Below are positions 53,278 through 62,124 of a stretch of 63,927 bases of DNA, piece by piece. This stretch comes from Nitrosospira sp. (GTDB lineage: Bacteria; Pseudomonadota; Gammaproteobacteria; Burkholderiales; Nitrosomonadaceae). The notes beneath the pieces are model-generated. The model had not been told where the DNA came from and did not search any database. It saw nothing but the letters and a program-made list of their open reading frames with translations. Position 1 is the first letter of the stretch, and each line of letters opens with the position of its first letter. A program made the position numbers and the translations under genes. The stretch is taken from positions 1 through 63,927 of the forward strand of contig QIFK01000063.1 of NCBI GenBank assembly GCA_003230615.1, read 5' to 3'.

Positions 53278-54182
53278 TAGCGTGGCTTTCTCATCATTGG
53301 CATGCCTTTTTCCTAGCACTGCGGCAGTTAGCAGGCGCACCGTTTGCCAGCCTGCTCAACATTACCGTAATAGGGGTAGCCTTTAGCCTACCTACAGGGA
53401 TTTACATGCTGCTAGGAAACCTTCAGGTCTTCTCTGGGCAAATGTCAGAAGCATCACAATTAAGCCTGTTTCTAGAATTAGATGCGGACAAAGCTGCGAT
53501 ATTGAAAATTGAATCACTGCTGAAACAGCACCCCCAGGTTATTAATTTCCAGTTCATTTCCAAAGACAGCGCGTTGAAACAGTTAAAGCAAGGAAGTGGG
53601 CTAACTGACGTAGTGGATAGCCTAACGCAAAATCCACTGCCCGACGCTTTTATAATTAATGCCAATAGCACCGAACCCGAAGCACTAGAGCAATTGCGTG
53701 GTGAAATACAGAAGTGGCCCAAAGCAGAACATGTACAACTTGACTCCGCCTGGACGAAGCGGTTAGACGCACTACTCAAACTTGGGCAGCTAGCGGTACT
53801 GATGCTTACTGCCCTACTGAGTTTTGCCTTAGTAGTAGTAACTTTCAACACCATTCGTTTACAAATTCTCACGAAACGTGACGAAATCGAGGTGTCAAAG
53901 TTAATTGGTGCAACCAGTAATTTCATACGCCGCCCATTTCTTTATTTTGGTGCAATTCAAGGGGTAGCAGGGGGAGTTATTGCATGGCTTATTATTGCTA
54001 TTGTAATTCACTTAATTAATAGTGAATTGACGGATTTAGTACAGCTCTATGCAATTGATTTGCACTTGTACCATCTTTCTTTTGAAGACAGTATCAGCCT
54101 GTTACTATTTTCGTCTTGGCTAGGCTGGTTAGGAGCATGGCTATCAGTTGCGACCCATCTCTGGCAAATAGAACCTAAGTAA
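53274..54182 (+). CDS. ftsX: Cell division protein FtsX
   Basis: The membrane partner of FtsE. The 302-residue protein has an N-terminal transmembrane helix (about 20-44), a periplasmic domain (about 50-170) with FISKDSALKQLKQ and NPLPDAFIINA, and three C-terminal helices in the FtsX fold with IRLQILTKRDEIEVSKLIGAT trimmed here to its core (IEVSKLIGAT). Its length and layout are normal. Confidence 0.95.
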   Translation: MIAWLSHHWHAFFLALRQLAGAPFASLLNITVIGVAFSLPTGIYMLLGNLQVFSGQMSEASQLSLFLELDADKAAILKIESLLKQHPQVINFQFISKDSALKQLKQGSGLTDVVDSLTQNPLPDAFIINANSTEPEALEQLRGEIQKWPKAEHVQLDSAWTKRLDALLKLGQLAVLMLTALLSFALVVVTFNTIRLQILTKRDEIEVSKLIGATSNFIRRPFLYFGAIQGVAGGVIAWLIIAIVIHLINSELTDLVQLYAIDLHLYHLSFEDSISLLLFSSWLGWLGAWLSVATHLWQIEPK

Positions 54183-54221
54183 TTCAGGAGATTATCTGTC
54201 CCGAGGAACTTTTCGAGAGGA

Positions 54222-54248
54222 TTGGCACTCTCACTGGTTGAGTGCTAA
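54222..54248 (+). promoter_or_regulatory. CIRCE operator (HrcA binding site) upstream of rpoH
   Basis: TTGGCACTC (54222-54230), nine bases, then GAGTGCTAA (54240-54248). This matches the CIRCE consensus TTAGCACTC-N9-GAGTGCTAA with one mismatch in the left arm. The spacing is exact. It implies repression of rpoH by HrcA. Confidence 0.9.
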
Positions 54249-54251
54249 AAT
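54222..54251 (+). promoter_or_regulatory. Sigma70 promoter of rpoH inside the CIRCE element
   Basis: TTGGCA (54222-54227) and TAAAAT (54246-54251) are separated by 18 bp and form a good sigma70 promoter. Both boxes lie in the arms of the CIRCE operator, so HrcA binding would block polymerase directly. Transcription would start near 54258. Confidence 0.7.
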
Positions 54252-54284
54252 TAGCGTATGACACTAAGATATGAGGAAAACACT

Positions 54285-55139
54285 ATGACTTTTGCTTTAG
54301 CGATGCCTTCAACTAGCGGTAGTATTGAAAGCTATATCCAGTCGGCCAATCGTTTCCCTATTCTTTCCCAAGAGGAAGAGACCAGTCTGGCACGGCGCCT
54401 GAGGGACGAGGGCGACATAAATGCCGCACGTCAATTAGTATTGTCGCATTTGCGCGTGGTAGTTTCCATCGCTCGCGGCTACAAGGGCTATGGCCTGCCA
54501 CAAGCTGACTTGATTCAAGAGGGTAATATTGGGTTGATGAAAGCCGTCAAACGCTACGACCCAGAACGTGGTGTACGACTAGTGTCGTTCGCAGTGCACT
54601 GGATTAAGGCAGAAATCAATGAGTTCATCCTACGAAACTGGCGACTCGTAAAAATTGCAGCTACAAAAGCACAGCGCAAATTATTCTTTAACCTGCGAAG
54701 CATGAAGCAGAGCCTGGACACCATGAACCCGAAAGAAATAAATGCCGTGGCAGAGCGATTGGGTGTCAAAGCCGAAGAAGTGGTGGAGATGGAGACTCGC
54801 TTTAGTGGGCGCGACATTTCAATTGAACCCCTGTCCCAGGACGATGATGAGACATCCAGCTACAGTCCTATCGCTTATCTTACCAACAGCGTTGAACCTT
54901 CACAGGTGTTGGAAGCTAAACAAAATAGTCAACTACGTGGCAAAGAATTGGAGCAAGCTCTAGCTAACTTAGATACGCGCAGCCGCCACATTATTGAGGC
55001 CCGCTGGCTACGGGAAAAGGGTGCTGTAACAACACTTCACGAACTCGCTAATGAATTGGGAGTATCCGCTGAGCGTGTCCGCCAGATTGAAGTCAAAGCG
55101 ATGCAAAAAATGCGGATAATGATGGAGCCGGCCGTATAA
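54285..55139 (+). CDS. rpoH: RNA polymerase sigma factor RpoH (sigma32)
   Basis: Sigma32 directs heat-shock transcription. I start it at the ATG at 54285, which has GAGGAAA 7 bp before it, because the earlier ATG at 54258 falls about at the predicted transcription start. The 284-residue protein has region 2 (RRLRDEGDINAARQLVLSHL, DLIQEGNIGLMKAVKRYDPE), the RpoH box TKAQRKLFFNLR and region 4 with GVSAERVRQIEVKAMQKMR. It follows ftsX, a common order. Confidence 0.97.
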   Translation: MTFALAMPSTSGSIESYIQSANRFPILSQEEETSLARRLRDEGDINAARQLVLSHLRVVVSIARGYKGYGLPQADLIQEGNIGLMKAVKRYDPERGVRLVSFAVHWIKAEINEFILRNWRLVKIAATKAQRKLFFNLRSMKQSLDTMNPKEINAVAERLGVKAEEVVEMETRFSGRDISIEPLSQDDDETSSYSPIAYLTNSVEPSQVLEAKQNSQLRGKELEQALANLDTRSRHIIEARWLREKGAVTTLHELANELGVSAERVRQIEVKAMQKMRIMMEPAV

Positions 55140-55150
55140 CTGGTCATATG

Positions 55151-55176
55151 GAAATGGAGCCCAAGGGCTCCATTTC
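55151..55176 (+). terminator. Terminator of rpoH
   Basis: GAAATGGAGC (55151-55160) pairs perfectly with GCTCCATTTC (55167-55176) around CCAAGG, and a T-rich stretch follows on the + strand. It lies between the convergent rpoH and hsp20 genes and may serve both. Confidence 0.75.
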
Positions 55177-55201
55177 ATTCTGCTTTAATTTCTTTAATTT
55201 A

Positions 55202-55642
55202 TTATTCGACAGATGTAACAGCAATTTTCTTTGGCTGGACAGCTTCCCGCTTCGGAATAGTGATCTCTAATACGCCATCTTTAGATTTTGCTGATATCGC
55301 ATCCGGATTTGCCGTATCGGGCAAGCTAAAACGCCGGTGGAAAGAACCAAAAGTACGTTCGACCCGTTTGTAACCTTCTTTTTCGGTTATTTCTTCAGTT
55401 TTCTTTTCACCCCTGATGGTAAGTACTCCATCTTCCATACTCACATCTGTTTCCTCGGGCTTTACTCCCGGAAGATCTGCATGCAGAACATATTTATCCG
55501 ATTCCTCCTTGATATCTACGGCAGGCGCCCACGCTGTTGTGGCCATAGATCCCTCACTGGAACCCCATATAGGCGTATGCTCTAACTCTCTTTGAAATTG
55601 ATTCAACCAGCCCCATGGCTCATAACGAGTAATTGTTGTCAT
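55202..55642 (-). CDS. Hsp20/alpha-crystallin family small heat-shock protein
   Basis: An ATP-independent holdase chaperone. From the ATG at 55642 (GGAGG 5 bp upstream) it has 146 residues: an N-terminal arm with WGWLNQFQREL, the alpha-crystallin domain (about 42-130, with VHADLPGVKPEETDVSMEDGV and SFHRRFSLPD), and a short tail. The earlier ATG at 55654 overlaps the ribosome site and is not used here. A sigma32-type promoter lies upstream, and its sigma factor gene is the convergent neighbour. Confidence 0.95.
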   Translation of the reverse strand: MTTITRYEPWGWLNQFQRELEHTPIWGSSEGSMATTAWAPAVDIKEESDKYVLHADLPGVKPEETDVSMEDGVLTIRGEKKTEEITEKEGYKRVERTFGSFHRRFSLPDTANPDAISAKSKDGVLEITIPKREAVQPKKIAVTSVE

Positions 55643-55710
55643 AATAGCCTCCATATAATTTATATGCTACTAACAATACTGGAAATACTTGTACCAGTTT
55701 TCTGTAATTG

Positions 55711-55738
55711 ATATAGGGCCATTTTCTTTCTTTTCAAG
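55711..55738 (-). promoter_or_regulatory. Sigma32-type heat-shock promoter of hsp20
   Basis: On the minus strand CTTGAAA (55738-55732), a 13-bp spacer and CCCTATAT (55718-55711) match the sigma32 consensus CTTGAAA-N13..14-CCCCATnT with one change in the -10. It would give a leader of about 60 nt before the hsp20 ATG. Confidence 0.8.
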
Positions 55739-55872
55739 TGACACAAACTCTGTATAAACTTCACAAATCTCAAACAAATTAGGAACTATATGCATTCACG
55801 TTACTGCATTATTAATATAACTATATCTGATGCTTTCTATCCCTAGTCTTGGTTGAGTGAAAAGCGCTAGCA

Positions 55873-56121
55873 CTAGCTTTGGTTACTTTCTGCCCACTGT
55901 TCCGGTGTCAGCGTTTTCATGGACAGCGCATGAATCTCTTGCTCCATTTTTTTCCCTAGCGCACGATAAACTAGTTGATGCTGCTGCACCATATTTTTGC
56001 CTCGAAACTCAGCACTAACAATAATGGCACTGAAATGGTGGCCGTCGTCACCTTCCACACGTACTAGATCACAAGGCAAGGTGGTTTCAATATGAGTTTT
56101 TATGTTTTCTGGTGTAACCAT
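55873..56121 (-). CDS. ibaG: BolA/IbaG family protein
   Basis: An 82-residue BolA-fold protein with the conserved histidine in GDDGHHFSAIIVS and the HQLVYRALG segment. IbaG-type BolA proteins act with monothiol glutaredoxins in iron-sulfur trafficking. It is the last gene of the mla/ABC-2 run, where ibaG is often found. In many relatives murA follows; here the run ends and hsp20 follows across about 200 bp. Confidence 0.92.
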   Translation of the reverse strand: MVTPENIKTHIETTLPCDLVRVEGDDGHHFSAIIVSAEFRGKNMVQQHQLVYRALGKKMEQEIHALSMKTLTPEQWAESNQS

Positions 56122-56195
56122 TTTGGACTCCTTTCTTCAAATAGTATTCAATATTTTTTCGTTTGCTATATATTCATTTTCATAAAGCAAAAATC

Positions 56196-56951
56196 TTAAT
56201 GACGAAGCTTGTAACCCGTCTTGAGCATTTGCAATGTAATCCATGATACCGTTAGAAAGCATGCCGCCACAATCGCAAGACTGAAGTAGGGTGAAGTATC
56301 TGAAACACCAAAAAAACCATAACGGAAACCATCAATTACATAGAAAAAAGGATTAAAGTGGGACAGCCCCTTCCAGAAGGATGGCAACGAATGGATTGTA
56401 TAAAACACACCAGATAAGAACGTCAGTGGCAAGATAACGAAATTCTGAAATGCAGCAAGCTGATCAAATTTATCAGCCCAAATAGCGGCAATGATACCCA
56501 GCGCTCCCAGTAATCCATTGCCCATCAAGGCAAACAGAAAAACCCACAAAAATGATCGTAGCGGCACTTCAAAAAAAATCAGTGTCGCAAGATAAACACC
56601 TACCCCCACAAGCAATCCGCGTACTATCGATGCCAGCACATAGGCCAGAAATATTTCCATGTAAGACAGTGGTGACAACAAAATAAATACAATACTACCG
56701 GATACTTTTGACTGAATCAGACTGGATGCCGAATTGGCAAAAGCATTTTGCAGCATAGCCATCATCACTAGGCCTGGGATCAGGAAAACCGTGTAAGCCA
56801 CGTCGGGGTACGCCTGCGCATGTTTTTCTAGTACATGGGAAAAAATCAACAGATAAAGCAGTGTAGCCAGCATTGGTGCGAATACAGATTGGAGCCCAAC
56901 CTTCCAGAATCGCAACAATTCCTTGTAGAGCAGCGTATAAAAACCGCTCAT
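56196..56951 (-). CDS. ABC-2 type transporter permease (YadH-like)
   Basis: The 251-residue protein has six hydrophobic segments and the ABC-2 signature region LPLTFLSGVFYTIHSLP with FNPFFYVIDGFRYGFFG near the end. It overlaps the ATPase gene by 4 bp. This YadG/YadH-like exporter is usually linked to mla genes in beta- and gammaproteobacteria; its substrate is unknown. Confidence 0.92.
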   Translation of the reverse strand: MSGFYTLLYKELLRFWKVGLQSVFAPMLATLLYLLIFSHVLEKHAQAYPDVAYTVFLIPGLVMMAMLQNAFANSASSLIQSKVSGSIVFILLSPLSYMEIFLAYVLASIVRGLLVGVGVYLATLIFFEVPLRSFLWVFLFALMGNGLLGALGIIAAIWADKFDQLAAFQNFVILPLTFLSGVFYTIHSLPSFWKGLSHFNPFFYVIDGFRYGFFGVSDTSPYFSLAIVAACFLTVSWITLQMLKTGYKLRH

Positions 56952-57865
56952 ACAGGTTCCAAGTTTTCAGCGCTACCCATGATTTTCACGAAAACTTCTT
57001 CCAGGTCGGGCTGTAACAACTGCATTTCCAGCACCTGCACCTGCGCTACACGCAACGCTGCTAGCACATTCTCGATCTGGGAGTAATCATTAACTGCCAG
57101 AATGTAGCAACCTTCATCATAACTTCCCATCAACGGCTGTAACACCGAGGGCAGTATATCCGGTGATAATCTTAGCCGTACCGAACAACCGGTAATGCTT
57201 TTGATGAGATTTCTAGTGCTGTCGAGGGCAACGATTTTTCCTTGTTTTAACATAGCGACTCGACTACATAGTGCTTCTGCTTCGTCCAGATAATGAGTGG
57301 TAAGCACGATAGTATGGCCATCACGATTCAGTTGCTTGATGAAGCGCCAAAGTGCCTGGCGTAATTCCACATCTACCCCAGCGGTGGGCTCATCCAGCAC
57401 AATCACTGGTGGCTTGTGTACCAGCGCCTGGGCTACCAACACACGCCGCTTCATGCCACCCGATAACGTTCGCATGTTGGCATTAACCTTGTCCGCAAGA
57501 TCCAGGTGATAGATTATCTGGTCTATCCAGGAGTCATTGTTTTTTAGGCCATAATAACCAGATTGAATGGACAGGGTTTCTCGTACCGTAAAGAATGGGT
57601 CGAACACCAACTCTTGCGGCACCACCCCGAGCATACGACGGGCTTCACGATAGTTAGTCACAACATTGTGCCCCATTATGCAAGAGCTACCGCTACTAGC
57701 TAGCGTCAATCCCGCGAGTATGTTGATCAACGTAGTCTTACCTGCACCGTTTGGGCCGAGCAAAGCAAAAAAATCACCCACGTTGATTTCAAGGTCGACG
57801 CCCGCCAGGGCATGCGTCGTACCGAAACGCTTGTACACTTGCTTGACTTCAATTGCCGGGGTCAT
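56948..57865 (-). CDS. ABC transporter ATP-binding protein (YadG-like)
   Basis: The 305-residue protein has Walker A GPNGAGKTT, signature LSGGMKRR, Walker B VIVLDEPTAGVD and the H-loop TTHYLDEAE. About 90 residues follow the ATPase domain. It is coupled to the permease gene by a 4-bp overlap. Confidence 0.93.
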   Translation of the reverse strand: MTPAIEVKQVYKRFGTTHALAGVDLEINVGDFFALLGPNGAGKTTLINILAGLTLASSGSSCIMGHNVVTNYREARRMLGVVPQELVFDPFFTVRETLSIQSGYYGLKNNDSWIDQIIYHLDLADKVNANMRTLSGGMKRRVLVAQALVHKPPVIVLDEPTAGVDVELRQALWRFIKQLNRDGHTIVLTTHYLDEAEALCSRVAMLKQGKIVALDSTRNLIKSITGCSVRLRLSPDILPSVLQPLMGSYDEGCYILAVNDYSQIENVLAALRVAQVQVLEMQLLQPDLEEVFVKIMGSAENLEPV

Positions 57866-58033
57866 TGGAAAATAAATTGGGGAAAATATTCGTCACGAAT
57901 TCCGCGTACAACTGCCACATGGATCGTTCACTTATCTCATTACACGGATAGAGACAAGACTGCAACTAGTTCTATCTGTGTCGTTTAGTGGTCCCTATTT
58001 ATGGCGCTATACACGCCCTCATAAATAATGTGT

Positions 58034-58315
58034 TTATGCAAGCGAAATCAATTCAGAAACACCATATAATCGGGCAAGATTCTTCAGATTTTTTGGCGTA
58101 TTGGAAAAATACAGTTGCTGGTTATGTCTTTGTGCTTTACGCTGCCATTCCAATAACATACTGACGGCCGATGAATCCACCTCAGTTACTTGTGCCAGAT
58201 CAATCACTAAGTCAGGGTGATCAAACAAGGCATCACCTTGTTTGATCACAGCCGCGACATTGCCTATAGTTATCGGTCCTTGGACACATAATTTGTCGCC
58301 ATCACGTAAAATCAT
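58034..58315 (-). CDS. mlaB: STAS domain protein MlaB
   Basis: MlaB is the small STAS subunit that stabilises the MlaF ATPase. The 93-residue protein has the STAS core DLVIDLAQVTEVDSSAVSMLLEW, with the serines at the expected position. It lies 24 bp after mlaC. Confidence 0.92.
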   Translation of the reverse strand: MILRDGDKLCVQGPITIGNVAAVIKQGDALFDHPDLVIDLAQVTEVDSSAVSMLLEWQRKAQRHNQQLYFSNTPKNLKNLARLYGVSELISLA

Positions 58316-58339
58316 CTCACGCTGTCTTGAATTGTTTAA

Positions 58340-58990
58340 CTAGCGCTGCCTTTTCTCTTTGTCTTTCGCGTCCAACGTACGATTTTTATCAGCTAGTGTT
58401 TTGAGCAGTCCTTCAACCCCACCCCTGCGAATCTGGGAATTGAAAGAACCGCGGTAATTAATGATCAAGCTTACCCCTGCCACTGTTACGTCGTACACTT
58501 TCCAACCGTTACTAGTTTTTCCCATACTGTAGTCGATAGGCACAGGTTGGCCGTGGCTTCGTATCACCTGTGTTTTTACCGTAACGTCTGTACTTCCCCC
58601 AATATCTTTAAGCGGGGTTACCTTTATAGTATGGTCGCTATAAACCGACAGGGCCTTATAGTAGGTGCGTACCAGCAAGGTACGAAACTGATCCACTATT
58701 TCCCGCTGCTGACGGGGTGCAGCCTTAGACCAATTCTTGCCCATGGCAAGCCGAGTCATGCGCATAAAATTGAAATGGGGCAATATTTTGGTTTCAACCA
58801 GATCAAGCATTTTGGCTTTATTTTTTCCAGACTGAATGTCTTTATTCTGCTTGATAATTGCGAGAATCTCTTGTGCAGTATGGTTCACCAGAATATCGGG
58901 GCTAGTATCGGGGCTAATTTCAGTCGCCCACGTAGTAGGCGCTAGTAAAAATGTAGATAGCAATACAACCATGCAAAAATATGTTTTCAT
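58340..58990 (-). CDS. mlaC: Periplasmic phospholipid-binding protein MlaC
   Basis: MlaC shuttles phospholipids between the MlaA and MlaFEDB complexes. The 216-residue protein has a signal peptide ending TTWA, then the Tol-Tol-Ttg2-type domain with FNFMRMTRLAMGKNW, FRTLLVRTYYKAL, and GWKVYDVTVAGVSLIINYRGSF trimmed to its core (YDVTVAGVSLIINYR). It follows mlaD. Confidence 0.93.
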   Translation of the reverse strand: MKTYFCMVVLLSTFLLAPTTWATEISPDTSPDILVNHTAQEILAIIKQNKDIQSGKNKAKMLDLVETKILPHFNFMRMTRLAMGKNWSKAAPRQQREIVDQFRTLLVRTYYKALSVYSDHTIKVTPLKDIGGSTDVTVKTQVIRSHGQPVPIDYSMGKTSNGWKVYDVTVAGVSLIINYRGSFNSQIRRGGVEGLLKTLADKNRTLDAKDKEKRQR

Positions 58991-59067
58991 TTACCTCTCT
59001 CACAAAAATTAATTATGCTTTTACACAAAAAACCCAACACTGGCACAGAACAACGCTGTAGCTACGT

Positions 59068-59553
59068 TTAGAATGTGCCACCATCTCCACCATCACCGTC
59101 TTCTGACGCTTTGTCGAACAAGAACCGTCCAATCATTTCCTCTAATACTAGAGCTGAATTAGTTTTCATGATTTTGTCACCGCTCTTCAACATGCCCTCA
59201 TCGCCACCCGCAGCCAGACCAATGTATTGCGCACCCAAAAGCCCTGAAGTAAGAATACTCGCAAAAGTGTCCTTGGGAAACTGATAACGGTTGTCTATTT
59301 TCATAGTTACTGCAGCATCGAAAGTCTTCGTGCTAAATTGGATATCCTTCACACGTCCTACTACTACACCGGCACTTTTTACCGGTGCACGGATTTTCAA
59401 GCCGCCAACATTCTCAAAATATCCAATCAGGGTATAACTTTGTGCCTCACTGTAGGTGCCCAGGTTTCCTACCTTCAACGCTAGAATTAGTAGCGCACCA
59501 ATCCCCGCAATAACAAACAACCCTACCCACAAGTCCATTGTCGTCCGATGCAT
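59068..59553 (-). CDS. mlaD: MCE domain protein MlaD
   Basis: MlaD forms the periplasmic hexameric ring of the Mla transporter. The 161-residue protein has one N-terminal transmembrane helix (about 7-27) and the MCE domain with FENVGGLKIRAPVKSAGVVVG and GLLGAQYIGLAAGG. It overlaps mlaE by 1 bp. Confidence 0.95.
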   Translation of the reverse strand: MHRTTMDLWVGLFVIAGIGALLILALKVGNLGTYSEAQSYTLIGYFENVGGLKIRAPVKSAGVVVGRVKDIQFSTKTFDAAVTMKIDNRYQFPKDTFASILTSGLLGAQYIGLAAGGDEGMLKSGDKIMKTNSALVLEEMIGRFLFDKASEDGDGGDGGTF

Positions 59554-60350
59554 CAGCCTACTCCTCTAAACATGAATGAGGTTAAAACAAAATCTAACCC
59601 CAATATCACAAGCGCTGAAGTTACCACAGTGCGAGTAGTTGCGGCGGACACCCCCTCCGCCGTGGGCTGTGCATCATAACCCTCGAACACTGCAATTGCC
59701 GTTACAGCCACACCAAAAAAGCAAGTTTTAATAACGCCGTTAACAATATCGAACCTAAAATCCACCGAACTTTGCATTTGTGACCAAAACGAACCCTCAT
59801 CCACGCCGATAAGCACTACTGCAACCAAATAACCGCCGAATATGCCCATCGCAGAAAATATTGCTGCCAGGAGAGGCATCGAGATCACTCCAGCCCAAAA
59901 TCGCGGCGCGACCACCCTCGCAATTGGATCCACCGCCATCATCCCCATCGCATCTAGTTGCTCGGTAGCTTTCATTAAACCAATTTCTGCTGTGATAGCA
60001 GAACCGGCACGACTGGCAAACAATAATGCGGCTACAACCGGCCCTAGCTCCCGCACCAAGGATAACGCCACTAGTGTACCCACGGCCGTTTCTGCGCCGT
60101 ATTTTTGCAATGTTTCGTACCCTTGTAAACCAAGCACCATACCAACAAACAGCCCCGACACCAGGATAATGATCATCGTTAACACACCGGTAAAATAAAG
60201 TTCTCGAATGATCAGACTGAAACGTCGCATGCTGGTGCCCGATTTCAGCAGTGTCAACGTAAAAAAACGAGCTGCGTAGCCAAGTCGCCAAATACTGTCT
60301 ATCACTCGATGGCCGACTCCCCGGATGCCAATGACAATGCGTCTAGGCAA
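59553..60350 (-). CDS. mlaE: Phospholipid ABC transporter permease MlaE
   Basis: MlaE is the membrane subunit of the Mla phospholipid transporter. The 265-residue protein has five or six hydrophobic segments and the conserved RELGPVVAALLFASRAGSA and GLMKATEQLDAMGMMAVDP segments. Its 5' end overlaps mlaF by 8 bp. Confidence 0.96.
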   Translation of the reverse strand: MPRRIVIGIRGVGHRVIDSIWRLGYAARFFTLTLLKSGTSMRRFSLIIRELYFTGVLTMIIILVSGLFVGMVLGLQGYETLQKYGAETAVGTLVALSLVRELGPVVAALLFASRAGSAITAEIGLMKATEQLDAMGMMAVDPIARVVAPRFWAGVISMPLLAAIFSAMGIFGGYLVAVVLIGVDEGSFWSQMQSSVDFRFDIVNGVIKTCFFGVAVTAIAVFEGYDAQPTAEGVSAATTRTVVTSALVILGLDFVLTSFMFRGVG

Positions 60351-61155
60351 AATTGCTCTCCAAATTCAAATCGGTTGCATATGTCTCGGCAGGGTAGTGA
60401 AAGGGAACCGGGCCATCCATCTCGCCATGCACAAACTGATGCACGAAGGGCGAAACAGATTCACTCACTTCTGCTGGCGTACCTTGTGCGGCTATTACCC
60501 CCTCTGAAATAAAATAAACATAGTCTACAATTTTCAATGACGCCTCCACATCATGCGTCACTACAATTGAGGTCATACCCAATGCATCTGTCAGACGTCG
60601 AATCAAATTTCCAATGACACTCAGTGAAATAGGGTCGAGCCCTGCAAATGGCTCATCGTACATGACGAGCATGGGATCAAGAGCGATCGAGCGCGCCAGT
60701 GCTACTCGTCGAGCCATTCCACCCGATAATTCTGCTGGCATCAAATTATGAGCGCCGCGCAGACCGACAGCATGCAGTTTCATAAGCACTAGATCGCGAA
60801 TCACAGATTCCGGCAGGTCAGTATGTTCCCTCATCTGGAATGCCACATTGTCAAATACCGACAAATCTGTAAATAACGCACCAAACTGGAACAACATGCT
60901 CATTTTTCTACGCAGCAGAAACAGTTCATTTCTGCTGAGTTCATGTACCACTTGATTGGCAACTTTGACGTAGCCTGAGGAAGGGGTTACCGCGCCTCCG
61001 ATCAAACGTAACAATGTAGTCTTGCCGCAACCACTTCCACCCATAATGGCAATAACCTTTCCGTGCGGCATGGTCATATTGACACCCTTAAGGATTGGGC
61101 GCTTGTCGTAGGAAAAATTTAGATCTTTGATTTCGACCAAGGTTTCGGTTGTCAT
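60343..61155 (-). CDS. mlaF: Phospholipid ABC transporter ATPase MlaF
   Basis: MlaF drives phospholipid transport. The 270-residue protein has Walker A GGSGCGKTT, signature LSGGMARRVALARS, Walker B LVMYDEPFAGLDP and the H-loop VVTHD. It is the first gene of mlaFEDCB. Confidence 0.96.
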   Translation of the reverse strand: MTTETLVEIKDLNFSYDKRPILKGVNMTMPHGKVIAIMGGSGCGKTTLLRLIGGAVTPSSGYVKVANQVVHELSRNELFLLRRKMSMLFQFGALFTDLSVFDNVAFQMREHTDLPESVIRDLVLMKLHAVGLRGAHNLMPAELSGGMARRVALARSIALDPMLVMYDEPFAGLDPISLSVIGNLIRRLTDALGMTSIVVTHDVEASLKIVDYVYFISEGVIAAQGTPAEVSESVSPFVHQFVHGEMDGPVPFHYPAETYATDLNLESNFA

Positions 61156-61307
61156 TCTATTAAGAAAGCCAATATTTGATTTGACGAGCTATTTTTAAAG
61201 CCCAGCCGTCTCTTAAGTACAGACCAATAATTAGTATTTTTTGTTTAACGCCGATTTTCGGTTCAGATAAATACGTCACGGTGATTATAAAACATTGTAC
61301 TAGGGGA

Positions 61308-62099
61308 CTAAGGGTAAAGCAAAAACAAACGATATCCAGCTACGTAAAAAATGTCACTATCAATATTTAGCGTTACACTAATTTCGTTACTGGGCGCAAT
61401 AACCTTAGAAGAGCCGACATTTTCTTCAAGGTACTCGCCGGGGGTGAAAATGCGACTTGCAAGATCCCGATTTTGGACATCGGTGAGCGTGAGCTCAATT
61501 GCGGGAAATGCTTGGGGGAAAGTGGCTCGATTGCGAACTATTACGGTAATCGTAATAAGGCCAGGGTGTTGTGCTGTCTTATTCTGCAACTCTGATGACT
61601 CAATGGTCAATAGCTCCACTTGTTGTGGTAGCGGAATCGTACAATTTAAAATTAAGCAGTATTGTTCCAGATATGGCTTGGCACCAGGCGCAATAATTGA
61701 AAGCTCCGTACGATATAGATAGATAATCTGTCCCGTTAATACAACCAAGAGAAATATGCTAACAAGTCCCCATATACGCGAGGACTTAGGTGGCAACGCA
61801 GCATCAAAAGTGTAGTTTCCCTCCTCTGCATTGGCTACATTTGATGCTTCCAGGGCCAGCTCTTCCTCAGCAGACAACTCTGTGGTGAGCACCCCCGGTG
61901 TGTCTTTTTGCGGTGTGTCTACACCCGGCTCCTTTGAATAACCAACGGTTTCTGAATCTTGCACCGAAGCTAGAATAGTAAAGCTATCAAAAACTTGGGA
62001 ACAATGTCCGCAACGCACATTGCCGCCTTGCATCTGCAAATGCTCTGGGGTCACCCGAAAGGCCGTGGCACAATTAGGACAACGAGTTACCAGTGCCAT
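61308..62099 (-). CDS. Zinc-ribbon and DUF3426 domain membrane protein
   Basis: The 263-residue protein starts with an MJ0042-type zinc ribbon (CPNCATAFRV ... RCGHCSQVFDSF), then an acidic linker, one transmembrane helix (about 110-128, SIFLLVVLTGQIIYLY), and a DUF3426 domain to the end. Function is unknown. It lies beside prmA, where it is usual in betaproteobacteria. Confidence 0.9.
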   Translation of the reverse strand: MALVTRCPNCATAFRVTPEHLQMQGGNVRCGHCSQVFDSFTILASVQDSETVGYSKEPGVDTPQKDTPGVLTTELSAEEELALEASNVANAEEGNYTFDAALPPKSSRIWGLVSIFLLVVLTGQIIYLYRTELSIIAPGAKPYLEQYCLILNCTIPLPQQVELLTIESSELQNKTAQHPGLITITVIVRNRATFPQAFPAIELTLTDVQNRDLASRIFTPGEYLEENVGSSKVIAPSNEISVTLNIDSDIFYVAGYRLFLLYP

Positions 62100-62124
62100 A
62101 ATTATTTGTTTCCCAAAAATAAAT

